Shown: positions 1 through 6,308, numbered from the stretch's first letter. The stretch is 7,609 nucleotides of DNA from Bog-756 sp963977795 (GCA_963977795.1 CAXBRB010000124.1:1-7609), one strand, 5' to 3'. Notes: generated by a model from the sequence alone, not told the origin. Numbers and translations are program-made.

Positions 1-210
1 ACCGTCGCGTGCTGTTATGTGGCGCTGAAGCATTTATTTACTGATGTGCCTGCGAACGCTGGCTGCCTCGCACCGATCGAGTTCGTCATCCCGGATGCGA
101 CGTTGCTCGGCGTGTCCGCGCCCAAGCCGGTCGGCGGCTATACGGAAACGATCCTCCGCGTGATCGACGTCATCTTCGGCGCTTTCGCCAAGGCCACGCC
201 GGAGCGGACC
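1..210 (+). CDS. Hydantoinase B/oxoprolinase (HyuB) family fragment, both ends missing
   Basis: Frame 1 is open from the first base. It reads as the middle of a HyuB-type subunit, the ATP-dependent hydantoinase/oxoprolinase/acetone carboxylase superfamily that opens or carboxylates small substrates together with a HyuA partner. The visible family pattern is a DVPANAGCLAPIEF stretch at about 43-84 (the usual P-x-N-x-G-x-x-x-P-I core), an IPDATLL stretch just after it, then TETILRVIDVIFGA and KATPER ending near 207. The GTG at 19 is internal, because the coding match already precedes it (CCYVALKHL), so the true start lies outside the window. A complete HyuB is above 500 residues, so only about 70 are here. 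Hand-counted G+C over 1-180 is about 61%, against about 75% in the genes to the right, and codons such as TTA and ACT appear that those genes avoid. No HyuA partner is present. The piece probably comes from a different genome or locus joined in assembly. Confidence 0.7.
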
Positions 211-340
211 CGGGAACTGGGGCTCCCGGTTCACCCACCGAACTTCATCGAGCTGCTCGGGATCACCCCTCTGCCGGAATCACCCGAGGGCATGACGGTC
301 GCGTGGTCGAAGGATGGCCGGTCGCTCATCGTGACCGGGC
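211..340 (+). other. Open coding-like stretch of unidentified origin between the HyuB fragment and menD
   Basis: The HyuB reading frame stays open here and keeps a strong G/C bias at third positions, so it looks coding on the plus strand (a HPPNFIELLGITPLPE stretch, then AWSKDGRSLIVTG). HyuB proteins do not normally continue this way after the PER motif, and I do not recognise the family. Past about 337-345 the same DNA becomes clear menD on the minus strand, and the plus frame carries on only as an antisense shadow until a stop at 523-525. Either this is divergent HyuB sequence, or it is a second small piece in a chimeric contig end. No function is assigned. Confidence 0.4.
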
Positions 341-1245
341 CGGTGCGCCTCGGCGAAGGCCTCCGCCCGCAGCAGGCTGTCGGCAGTGGCCACCACCTCC
401 GGCACGTCCGTGCGCAGCGGGGACCGGGGGTCCGCCAGGACCGGCCAGCCCAGAGCCCGGGCCAGCGCCAGGACGCCCTCGGGCCGCCCGCACCCTGCGC
501 CGGCGGAGATCACGCCGCGGCGTGAGCGATCGAGCAGGCCCCTGGTGACCAGGGCCCGGGCCAGGCCCGGGGGCGGGACAGCAGGCGGCGCCGCCACGGT
601 GTGCCACGGGCGTCCGTCGGGGCGCCCCTCGGGCATCCCCCCGACGTCGGCACTGCCCAGCAGCGGCTCGCGGAAGGGGAGGTTCAGGTGGACCGGGCCC
701 GGGGCGCCGCTCCCGCCGGACGCCGCAGACAGAGAACGGGCGGCCAGCGAGCGCCAGGCGTGGCGCGCCTCGCCGGCGGGAACCCCGGGATCGGCGAACC
801 AGCGCACGGCGACGCCGAACAGCCGGGTCTGGTCGGCCGTCTGGGGGGCGCCGACATCGTGGAGCTCCGGCGGCCGATCGGCCGTGCAGACCAGGAGCGG
901 CACGGCGGCCAGGTCGGCCTCGAGCACTGCAGCGTGCAGCTCGGCGGCGGCCGTGCCGCTGGTGACCACCACCGCCGCCGGGCTTCCCGTGGCCAGCCCG
1001 ATCCCCACTGCGGTGAACCCGGCCGAGCGCTCGTCGAGCCGCACGTGGACGGCGATGCGCCCGTCAGCGGCCAGCGCCAAGGCCAGCGGGGTGGACCGGG
1101 AGCCCGGACAGACCACGGCGTGGCTCAGGCCGCACCGGACCCATTCGTCGACCAGCGTGGCGCAGAAGGCAGCCTGGAGATCACCCACCCCGGGTGCGGC
1201 CGTGCCGCCGTCGCCCTCCCCGGGGGCATCGGCCCGGGCGCTCAC
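280..1245 (-). CDS. menD: SEPHCHC synthase MenD, N-terminal part only
   Basis: MenD is the thiamine-diphosphate enzyme that joins isochorismate to decarboxylated 2-oxoglutarate, the first committed step of menaquinone synthesis, in the cytosol. From the GTG at 1245, residues 47-54 are PGSRSTPL. Residue 72 is the Glu in DERSA that matches the cofactor-activating glutamate, SGTAAA lies at 96-101, and TADRPPELHDVGAPQ at 121-135. These are MenD signatures of the pyrimidine-binding domain. The match continues through the middle domain to AEAHRP at about 345-337. After that the frame runs about 18 unrelated codons to a stop at 282-280. Full MenD is about 550 residues, so the whole diphosphate-binding domain is absent, through the join and not through a visible frameshift. 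The start is uncertain: the frame is open to 1407, but sequence above 1245 is Arg/Gly-rich and overlaps menH, and a GTG at 1188 is another choice. No clear Shine-Dalgarno is seen. The gene diverges from menH with 38 bp between. Confidence 0.85.
   Translation of the reverse strand: MSARADAPGEGDGGTAAPGVGDLQAAFCATLVDEWVRCGLSHAVVCPGSRSTPLALALAADGRIAVHVRLDERSAGFTAVGIGLATGSPAAVVVTSGTAAAELHAAVLEADLAAVPLLVCTADRPPELHDVGAPQTADQTRLFGVAVRWFADPGVPAGEARHAWRSLAARSLSAASGGSGAPGPVHLNLPFREPLLGSADVGGMPEGRPDGRPWHTVAAPPAVPPPGLARALVTRGLLDRSRRGVISAGAGCGRPEGVLALARALGWPVLADPRSPLRTDVPEVVATADSLLRAEAFAEAHRPGHDERPAILRPRDRHALG
337..345. other. Probable chimeric assembly junction inside menD
   Basis: MenD homology on the minus strand stops after the HRP codons (345-337), where the family normally continues with a hydrophobic segment such as DVVLRLG. 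To the left, composition changes and plus-strand coding-like sequence begins. No insertion-sequence ends, target duplication or integrase are visible here. With adapter sequence at the other contig end, misassembly is the simplest reading. Confidence 0.6.
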
Positions 1246-1262
1246 GCCACGCCGCCGGTCGG

Positions 1263-1268
1263 TACGCT
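1263..1268 (+). promoter_or_regulatory. Possible -10 box of menH (TACGCT)
   Basis: TACGCT fits the actinobacterial TANNNT consensus and ends 15 bases before the menH ATG. Transcription would begin near 1275 with a leader of about nine bases. No convincing -35 box or Shine-Dalgarno is seen. The only support is that A/T-bearing hexamers are rare in this DNA. Confidence 0.3.
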
Positions 1269-1283
1269 CGGCTCCGGTCCGCC

Positions 1284-2153
1284 ATGCCATCCCGAGACGC
1301 CTCCCACCTTCCCGGCACCGATCCCGGCACCGGCCCGGCTCCCGTCCCGGTGACCACCCCGGCCGGCAGCCAGGTCCTGCACACCGCCGTCTCCGGTGCG
1401 GGCCCACGGGTGGTGCTGGCCCACGGCTTCACCCAGGACGGCACCGTGTGGGGCGGCCTCGACGATGCCCTGGCCGTCGACCACGAGGTCGTCGCCGCCG
1501 ACCTGCCCGGCCACGGCGGCTCGGCCGACATCCGCGCCGACGTCCCCTCCGGCGCCGCCCTCCTGGGTGCGGCCGGCGGACCTGGCGACTACCTGGGCTA
1601 CTCGATGGGCGCCCGCCACTGCCTGCAGCTCGCCCTCGACCGGCCCGACCTGGTCGGCCGCCTCGTCCTCATCTCGGGGACCGCCGGGATCGAGGACGTC
1701 GGGGAGCGGGCGGCCCGGCGGACCGCCGACGAGGCGCTGGCTTCCCGGCTCGACCCGGCCGACGGCAGCCCGCCCGTCGACACGGTGGCCACCTTCGTCG
1801 AGGCGTGGGTCCGCCTCCCCCTCTTCGGCGCCATCCCGGACGCCGCCCTCGGGATGGAGGCCCGGCGCCGGGGGTCCGCACCGGGCCTGGCGGCCAGCCT
1901 GCGCCTGGCGGGCACGGGCAGCCAGGGGCCGCTGTGGGACCGGCTGGGCACGCTGTCCGTCCCGGTCCTCCTGGTGGCCGGGGCGGAGGACGCCCGCTAC
2001 GTCGACCTGGCGCACCGGATGGCCCGGTCCATCGGCCTCCGGGCGGAGGTCCACCTGGTGGCCGGAGCGGCCCACGCCCCGCACCTGCAGGCGCCCGGCG
2101 AGGTCGCCGGGGTCGTCCGGTCGTTCCTCGATGGAGGCCGACGCATCGACTGA
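1284..2153 (+). CDS. menH: SHCHC synthase MenH (alpha/beta hydrolase)
   Basis: This gene encodes a 289-residue alpha/beta hydrolase whose pattern is that of MenH, the enzyme that eliminates pyruvate from SEPHCHC to give SHCHC after MenD. LAHGFTQ (45-51) is the oxyanion-side motif. GYSMGARH (105-112) holds the nucleophile Ser107 with the MenH-typical Arg two residues after the glycine position. ERAARRTADEALASRL (141-156) and LAASLRLAGTGSQ (202-214) are stretches typical of actinobacterial MenH. VAGAED (231-236) supplies the acid Asp236, and GAAHAPHL (261-268) the base His264. Family members are usually 250-290 residues. ATG 1284 was chosen because sequence upstream is Arg-rich and overlaps menD; the first 20 residues are low-complexity Pro/Gly/Thr, so a later start is possible though no good one is seen. 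The motif has GYSMGA where GYSMGG is usual. The gene diverges from menD and converges with menA, 47 bp apart. Another hydrolase activity is possible, but motifs and neighbours favour MenH. Confidence 0.87.
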   Translation: MPSRDASHLPGTDPGTGPAPVPVTTPAGSQVLHTAVSGAGPRVVLAHGFTQDGTVWGGLDDALAVDHEVVAADLPGHGGSADIRADVPSGAALLGAAGGPGDYLGYSMGARHCLQLALDRPDLVGRLVLISGTAGIEDVGERAARRTADEALASRLDPADGSPPVDTVATFVEAWVRLPLFGAIPDAALGMEARRRGSAPGLAASLRLAGTGSQGPLWDRLGTLSVPVLLVAGAEDARYVDLAHRMARSIGLRAEVHLVAGAAHAPHLQAPGEVAGVVRSFLDGGRRID

Positions 2154-2162
2154 GCAGCGACG

Positions 2163-2196
2163 TGGACGACGGCAACGCCCGGGCTGGACGACGGCA
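2163..2196 (+). repeat. 12-bp direct repeat in the menH/menA convergent gap
   Basis: TGGACGACGGCA occurs at 2163-2174 and again at 2185-2196, separated by ten bases (ACGCCCGGGC). It occupies most of the 47-bp gap between the menH and menA stops. It is not inverted, so it does not form a hairpin. It could be a chance slippage duplication or a binding site; nothing decides between these. Confidence 0.5.
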
Positions 2197-2200
2197 TGTC

Positions 2201-3223
2201 TCATGGCAGCACCCGGGGCAGGGCCAGCCACAGGGCGACAGCCAGGAGCCCGCCGTAGGCCAGCTGGAGCCGGCCGGTGGCGGCCAGCACCGGAAGCAGG
2301 GCCCGCCCCTCGGCATCCCCGGTGGCCAGGCGCACCGGGGCCGCGGCCAGCGGCAGCGCGGCGAGCGGAAGCAGGAGCCACCCGGGAGCGGGGATGTCTG
2401 CGACACCGGCCAGCCCCAGCGCTGCGGCCACCACCGCGGCACCGAAGGGCACCAGGGCGCACGCCGCATAGCACCACCCGCCGGCCCGGCGGCCGATCCG
2501 CACGGCCAGGGTTCGCTTCCCGCTGACGGCGTCGGTGGCGATGTCGCGGAGGTTGTTGGCCAGGAGGAGGCCGGTGGCCAGGAGGCCCACCGCCGTGGCC
2601 GCCCACCAGATGGCGGCCGGTCCGAGCCGGCCCGTCTGGACGTACCAGGTGCCGACGGTGGCGACGAGGCCGAAGAAGACGAAGACGAAGACCTCGCCCA
2701 GGCCGGCGTAGCCGTAGGGACGGGGGCCGCCCGTGTAGAACCAGCCGGCCAGCAGGCAGGCCGCCCCGACCGGCACCAGCCACCACGAGGTGGCCCAGGC
2801 CAGTCCCAGGCCGGCCACCCCGGCCACGGCGAAGGACGCCAGCGCAGCCCCACGGACCGCCGCCGGGGCGGCCAGGCCCGAGGCGGTCAGGCGCACCGGG
2901 CCCACCCGGGCGTCGTCGGTCCCGCGCACCCCGTCGGCGTAGTCGTTGGCGTAGTTGGTGCCGACCTGGATGGCGAGGGCCACCACCAGGGCGCCTGCTG
3001 CGCACCACCACGGATCCACCCGGGGGACGGCACCGGCGCCGTGGGCCGCCCAGCCGACAGACCCGGCGGCACGGGTCGGCACGCCCCGGGCGTGGGCCGC
3101 CGCCGTGGCCACCACCACCGGCACCACCGCCGCCGGCAGGGTCCGGGGCCGGGCCCCGAGCCACCACCGCCGGACCGGGCCGATGTCCGTGACATCGGAG
3201 GCGGCCGGGCCCGGACCGGTCAC
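2201..3223 (-). CDS. menA: 1,4-dihydroxy-2-naphthoate polyprenyltransferase MenA
   Basis: MenA is a UbiA-superfamily integral membrane enzyme that attaches the polyprenyl tail to DHNA, giving demethylmenaquinone. With the GTG at 3223 it has 340 residues, slightly above the usual 290-310. WWLGARPRTLPAAVVPV (20-36) is the typical MenA N-terminus. The first Mg-diphosphate motif is NDYADGVRGTD (93-103), followed by RVGPVRLTASG (106-116). The second is NNLRDIATDAVSGKRTL (223-239), with Asp227 and Asp231. Hydrophobic stretches near 29-43, 73-89, 126-142, 148-163, 178-194, 204-222, 251-274, 282-296 and 320-336 fit the eight to nine helices of the family. The GTG start shares bases with the menB stop (GTGA, 3223-3220), so menA probably follows menB in one transcript and may depend on translational coupling; no strong Shine-Dalgarno precedes it. 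The extra residues 1-18 are not conserved-looking, and no better internal start was found. Confidence 0.92.
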   Translation of the reverse strand: MTGPGPAASDVTDIGPVRRWWLGARPRTLPAAVVPVVVATAAAHARGVPTRAAGSVGWAAHGAGAVPRVDPWWCAAGALVVALAIQVGTNYANDYADGVRGTDDARVGPVRLTASGLAAPAAVRGAALASFAVAGVAGLGLAWATSWWLVPVGAACLLAGWFYTGGPRPYGYAGLGEVFVFVFFGLVATVGTWYVQTGRLGPAAIWWAATAVGLLATGLLLANNLRDIATDAVSGKRTLAVRIGRRAGGWCYAACALVPFGAAVVAAALGLAGVADIPAPGWLLLPLAALPLAAAPVRLATGDAEGRALLPVLAATGRLQLAYGGLLAVALWLALPRVLP

Positions 3224-4140
3224 GGCCGACGGGGGAAGCGCCCGAAGTCGGGCTGGCGGCCCTCCTGGAAGGCGTTGCGGCCCTCCTGGCCCTCCTCGCT
3301 CATGTAGAAGAGCATGGTGGCGTCGCCGGCCAGCTGCTGGAGTCCGGCCAGCCCGTCGTCGGCGGCGTGGAGCCCGCCCTTCAGCATGCGCAGGGCCAGC
3401 GGCGAGAGCGAGAGCATCTGGCGGCACCACGCCACCGTCTCGGCCTCGAGCTCGGCCAGCGGCACCACCTCGTTGACCAGACCCCAGTCGAGGGCCGTGG
3501 CGGCGTCGTACTGGCGGCAGAGGAACCAGACCTCCTTGGCCCGCTTGAGCCCGACGGTCCGGGCCAGCAGGCTGGCCCCGTAGCCGCCGTCGAAGCTGCC
3601 GACCTTGGGCCCGGTCTGGCCGAAGCGGGCGTTGTCGGCGGCGATGGTGAGGTCGCACACCAGGTGGAGGATGTGGCCGCCCCCGATGGCGTAGCCGGCC
3701 ACCATGGCCACCACCGGCTTGGGCAGGCGACGGATCTGGATCTGCAGGTCGAGCACGTTGAGGCGGCCGATCCCCTGGCGGGCCACGTGGTCGTCGCCGA
3801 TGTAGCCGTCGTCGCCCCGGATCTTCTGGTCCCCGCCCGAGCAGAAGGCGTCGGGGCCCTCCCCGGTCAGGACGATCACCCCGACCGACGGGTCGTCCCG
3901 GGCCACGGCGAAGGCGTCGCTGAGCTCGAAGAGGGTCTGGGGGCGGAAGGCGTTGCGGACCTCGGGCCGGCAGATGGTGAGCTTGGCGATGCCGTCGGCC
4001 ACGTCCATCCGGATGTCCCGGTACTCCCCCCGGGTCTCCCAGGTGGGCAGGGGCTGGCCCCGGAACCGCTCGACGGGGTCGACCGGGGGCCCGGTGATCG
4101 CCGTGGGTGCGCCTTCGGTGCTGTCGGATGCGGGAACCAT
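3220..4140 (-). CDS. menB: 1,4-dihydroxy-2-naphthoyl-CoA synthase MenB
   Basis: MenB is a crotonase-fold enzyme that cyclises o-succinylbenzoyl-CoA to DHNA-CoA by an intramolecular Claisen condensation. The 306 residues match the family closely: RPEVRNAFRP (58-67), CSGGDQK (100-106), the oxyanion-hole stretch AGYAIGGGH (148-156), QTGPKVGSFDGGYG (175-188) with Ser182 and Asp184, and FYMSEEGQEGRNAF (278-291) with the active-site Tyr279. The C-terminus RQPDFGRFPRRP is also typical. Gly177 in QTG is the marker of the bicarbonate-dependent type I enzymes (E. coli, cyanobacteria); mycobacterial type II enzymes have Asp there. ATG 4140 is preceded by AGGAG at a spacing of 11 bases and gives an N-terminus about 20 residues longer than E. 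coli MenB. The frame stays open to 5205, but that is an antisense shadow of menE. The stop overlaps the menA start. Divergent from menE. Confidence 0.96.
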   Translation of the reverse strand: MVPASDSTEGAPTAITGPPVDPVERFRGQPLPTWETRGEYRDIRMDVADGIAKLTICRPEVRNAFRPQTLFELSDAFAVARDDPSVGVIVLTGEGPDAFCSGGDQKIRGDDGYIGDDHVARQGIGRLNVLDLQIQIRRLPKPVVAMVAGYAIGGGHILHLVCDLTIAADNARFGQTGPKVGSFDGGYGASLLARTVGLKRAKEVWFLCRQYDAATALDWGLVNEVVPLAELEAETVAWCRQMLSLSPLALRMLKGGLHAADDGLAGLQQLAGDATMLFYMSEEGQEGRNAFQEGRQPDFGRFPRRP

Positions 4141-4151
4141 GCGACCGATCA

Positions 4152-4156
4152 CTCCT
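4152..4156 (-). promoter_or_regulatory. Ribosome binding site of menB
   Basis: AGGAG on the minus strand lies 11 bases before the ATG at 4140. The spacing is a little long, but it is the only purine-rich match in the leader and supports that start over in-frame codons further upstream. Confidence 0.5.
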
Positions 4157-4179
4157 AGAGTCGTTGCTCGTACGGTCGC

Positions 4180-4186
4180 TAGGCTA
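4180..4186. promoter_or_regulatory. Overlapping divergent -10 boxes of menE and menB
   Basis: On the plus strand TAGGCT (4180-4185) lies six bases before the menE ATG, placing transcription start at or next to the A of that ATG, a leaderless arrangement common in Actinomycetota. On the minus strand the same bases read TAGCCT (4186-4181), also TANNNT. That would start menB transcription near 4174 with a leader of about 34 bases containing its AGGAG. Neither side has a convincing -35 hexamer. Confidence 0.5.
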
Positions 4187-4191
4187 CCTGC

Positions 4192-5343
4192 ATGCCCGAC
4201 CTGGTGGTGCTGGACCTCCCGGCCGGCCCCCTGTTCGTCGACGCCCTCCGGGGGGCCTGGGACGCCGGCGACGCCGTGCTCCCGCTGGACCCCCGGCTGC
4301 CGCCGCCGGCCGCCCGGCGCCTCCTCGAGGCGTTCCGTCCGTCCCGGGTGGTGTCCGAGACGGGCACGGCCTCGCTCCCGGGGGGCCAGCCGGTGGAGCC
4401 CGGCGATGCCCTGGTGGTGGCCACCAGCGGCACCTCGGGCGAGCCCAAGGGCGTGGTCCACACCCACGCCTCGGTGGCGGCGTCCGCCCTGGCCACCTCC
4501 CGGGCCCTGGGTGCCGACCCCGGCCGGGACCGGTGGGTGGCGTGCCTCCCCCTGGCCCACATCGGGGGGCTCGCCGTGGTCACCCGGGCCCTCGTCACCG
4601 GCACCCCGTGCACCGTGCTCCCCCGGTTCGACGCCGGGCAGGTGGCCGCCCTGGCCGCCGAGGGGGCGACCCTGGTCTCCCTGGTGGCCACCGCGCTCGG
4701 GCGGACCGACGTCTCGGGGTACCGGGCCGTCCTGCTGGGCGGGGCGGCGCCGCCCGACGGCCTGCCCGCCAACGTGGTGGCCACCTACGGCATGACCGAG
4801 ACCGGCTCCGGCTGCGTCTACGACGGACGTGCGCTCGACGGTGTCGAGGTCCGGATCGGCACCGTCGGCGACGGTGCGGACGACAGGGCCGCCGACGCCG
4901 GCATCGGCGAGGTCCTCCTGCGGGGACCCATGCTCCTCCGCGCCTACCGCGACGGCACCGATCCCCGCCTCCCCGGCGGCTGGCTGCCCACCGGCGACGG
5001 CGGCCGCCTCCGTGCGGACGGGACCCTCGAGGTCGTCGGCCGCCTGGCCGAGGTGATCGTGACCGGCGGCGAGAAGGTCTGGCCGGTGGCCACCGAAGCC
5101 GTCCTGGCCCGGCATCCGGCGGTGGCCGAGGTGGCGGTGTGGAAGCGCCCCGACCCGGAGTGGGGCGAGCGAGTGGTCGCCTGGGTCGTGGCCCGACCCG
5201 GGCACGCCGTCCCCACCGTCGCCGAGCTGCGCGACCTGGCGGCCGGCCAGCTCGGACCGTGGGCGGCACCCAAGGAGGTGGTGCCCGTCGACGCCCTGCC
5301 GCGCACCCCGGGCGGAAAGGTCCGCCGGGCCGACCTGCGCTGA
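4192..5343 (+). CDS. menE: o-Succinylbenzoate-CoA ligase MenE
   Basis: MenE is an adenylate-forming ligase (ANL superfamily) that converts o-succinylbenzoate, ATP and CoA to OSB-CoA, the substrate of MenB. The 383-residue product is close to the short actinobacterial MenE form (about 360-380) and shorter than typical acyl-CoA synthetases. Motifs run in order: phosphate loop TSGTSGEPKG (78-87), YGMTETG (199-205), TGD in GGWLPTGDGG (262-271), the hinge GRLAEVIVTGGEKV (283-296) and the adenylation lysine Lys376 in PRTPGGK (370-376). Substrate-pocket stretch LPLAHIGGL (119-127) also fits MenE. The start lies next to a -10 box with no room for a Shine-Dalgarno, so the message is likely leaderless. 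The gene diverges from menB with 51 bp between and converges with the SDR gene 48 bp beyond its stop. Another short acyl-CoA ligase is conceivable, but location among menaquinone genes makes MenE much the best call. Confidence 0.92.
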   Translation: MPDLVVLDLPAGPLFVDALRGAWDAGDAVLPLDPRLPPPAARRLLEAFRPSRVVSETGTASLPGGQPVEPGDALVVATSGTSGEPKGVVHTHASVAASALATSRALGADPGRDRWVACLPLAHIGGLAVVTRALVTGTPCTVLPRFDAGQVAALAAEGATLVSLVATALGRTDVSGYRAVLLGGAAPPDGLPANVVATYGMTETGSGCVYDGRALDGVEVRIGTVGDGADDRAADAGIGEVLLRGPMLLRAYRDGTDPRLPGGWLPTGDGGRLRADGTLEVVGRLAEVIVTGGEKVWPVATEAVLARHPAVAEVAVWKRPDPEWGERVVAWVVARPGHAVPTVAELRDLAAGQLGPWAAPKEVVPVDALPRTPGGKVRRADLR

Positions 5344-5391
5344 TCCGGGCGGAGTCGGCTCCCTACCGGGCCGACCCGTGCGCGCCGTGGC

Positions 5392-6171
5392 TCAGGAGAG
5401 CGATCCGCTGGGGATGCAGAGCGACCCGCCGTCGACCACCAGGGTCTCGCCGGTGATCCAGGAGGCGGCGTCGCTGCACAGGAAGAGGGCGGCGTGGGCG
5501 ATGTCGTCGGGAACGCCCAGGCGGCGGGTGGGCAGGCGGGCCGAGATCTTCTCCTCCCCGGCCTCCCACAGCGCCCGGGCCAGCTGGGTCTTCACCAGGC
5601 CCGGGGCGATGGCGTTGACCCGCACCTTGGGCCCGAGCTCGCCGGCCAGCTGGCGGGTCAGGTGCATCACGGCGGCTTTGGTCACGTTGTACCAGCCGAT
5701 CCCGCCTTCGACGGTGAGCCCGCCGATGGAGGCGATGTTGCAGACCACGCCGCCGTGCTCGGCCATGCCGGCCCGCCAGGCGGCCTGGGTCCACTCCAGG
5801 TAGCCGGTCTGGTTGACCCGGACCGTCTTGTCGGCCCGGCCCTGGTCGATGTCGATCATCGGCCCGTAGTAGGGGTTGGTGGCGGCGTTGTTGACCAGGA
5901 TGTCGACCGAGCCGAAGCGCTCCCGGGCCGCCTCCACGGCCGCCTCGGCCTGGGCCGGGTCGCCGGCGTTGGCCACCGTCCACGCCACCGAGCCGCCGTC
6001 GACCGCCCCGTCGGCGGTGATCTCGGCGGCTGCTGCGGCCAGGCCCTCCTCCCGGCGTGAGGTGAGCATCACCGTGGCTCCGGCCCGGGCGAAGGCGGCG
6101 GCGATGGCCTGCCCGATGCCCCGGGACCCTCCGGTGACCAGTGCCGTCTTCCCGTCCAGTCGGAGCTCCAT
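5392..6171 (-). CDS. Short-chain dehydrogenase/reductase (classical SDR)
   Basis: This is a 259-residue classical SDR, a cytosolic NAD(P)(H)-dependent oxidoreductase of usual length. The cofactor motif TGGSRGIG is at 13-20, and NNAA at 94-97. The catalytic tetrad is Asn120, Ser148 (in NIAS), Tyr161 and Lys165 (YNVTK), followed by PGLVKT at 190-195. The C-terminal stretch GVPDDIAHAALFLCSDAASWITGETLVVDGG (219-249) is typical of FabG-like members. TSRR at 37-40 after the second strand suggests NADP preference, by inference only. ATG 6171 starts the SDR fold exactly and lies seven bases after a TAGGCT box. Substrate cannot be told from sequence; 3-oxoacyl, sugar or other alcohol substrates are all possible. 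It converges with menE and diverges from the CoA-transferase gene, so it is probably not in the menaquinone transcripts. Confidence 0.93.
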   Translation of the reverse strand: MELRLDGKTALVTGGSRGIGQAIAAAFARAGATVMLTSRREEGLAAAAAEITADGAVDGGSVAWTVANAGDPAQAEAAVEAARERFGSVDILVNNAATNPYYGPMIDIDQGRADKTVRVNQTGYLEWTQAAWRAGMAEHGGVVCNIASIGGLTVEGGIGWYNVTKAAVMHLTRQLAGELGPKVRVNAIAPGLVKTQLARALWEAGEEKISARLPTRRLGVPDDIAHAALFLCSDAASWITGETLVVDGGSLCIPSGSLS

Positions 6172-6178
6172 GCCGCCG

Positions 6179-6184
6179 AGCCTA
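6179..6184 (-). promoter_or_regulatory. -10 box of the SDR gene (TAGGCT), leaderless start
   Basis: TAGGCT on the minus strand is followed by seven bases and then ATG (6171), so transcription should begin at or one base before the start codon. It is the same hexamer, at nearly the same distance, as upstream of menE. No -35 box or Shine-Dalgarno is seen. Confidence 0.5.
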
Positions 6185-6256
6185 CCGCCGGTCCTCCGGA
6201 CGGCTCCGAGGGGACGGTGCGCCGGCACGCGCAGGGTCCGTCCCCTCCCCGGTCCG

Positions 6257-6262
6257 TACACT
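6257..6262 (+). promoter_or_regulatory. -10 box of the CoA-transferase gene (TACACT)
   Basis: TACACT, in the context CGTACACTGGG, is a good actinobacterial -10 hexamer. Transcription would start near 6269, leaving a leader of about 44 bases that contains a strong Shine-Dalgarno. No clear -35 hexamer is found 17-18 bases upstream. Confidence 0.45.
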
Positions 6263-6301
6263 GGGCAGGCGTCCCGACCGGGGCGTGCCGCCGTGACGAC
6301 C

Positions 6302-6308
6302 AGGAGGG
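6302..6308 (+). promoter_or_regulatory. Ribosome binding site of the CoA-transferase gene
   Basis: AGGAGGG ends four bases before ATG 6313. It is the strongest Shine-Dalgarno in the window and fixes the start against the upstream in-frame extension to 6217, which is Arg-rich and non-conserved in look. Confidence 0.8.

Noticed and set aside
1..525. A novel HyuB fusion protein running to the stop at 523-525
   Set aside because: Past about 340 the frame is antisense to clear menD sequence, so the apparent fusion is an artefact of the join.
1246..1407. Extension of menD to a start at 1407
   Set aside because: The added 54 residues are Arg/Gly-rich and overlap the menH start region; MenD homology begins after 1245.
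386..3307. 973-residue plus-strand open frame across menD, menH and menA
   Set aside because: Composition is Arg/Pro/Gly-rich with no domain, and it lies antisense or out of frame to three recognised genes. At 75% G+C stops are rare, so long shadow frames are expected.
4141..5205. N-terminal extension of the menB frame to 5205
   Set aside because: It is antisense to menE, shows low-complexity His/Gly-rich sequence, and the MenB fold starts near the ATG at 4140 with its own Shine-Dalgarno.
5344..5391. Terminator hairpin between menE and the SDR gene
   Set aside because: Only a 4-bp stem (GGAG-TCGG-CTCC at 5351-5362) can form, with no T run on either strand.
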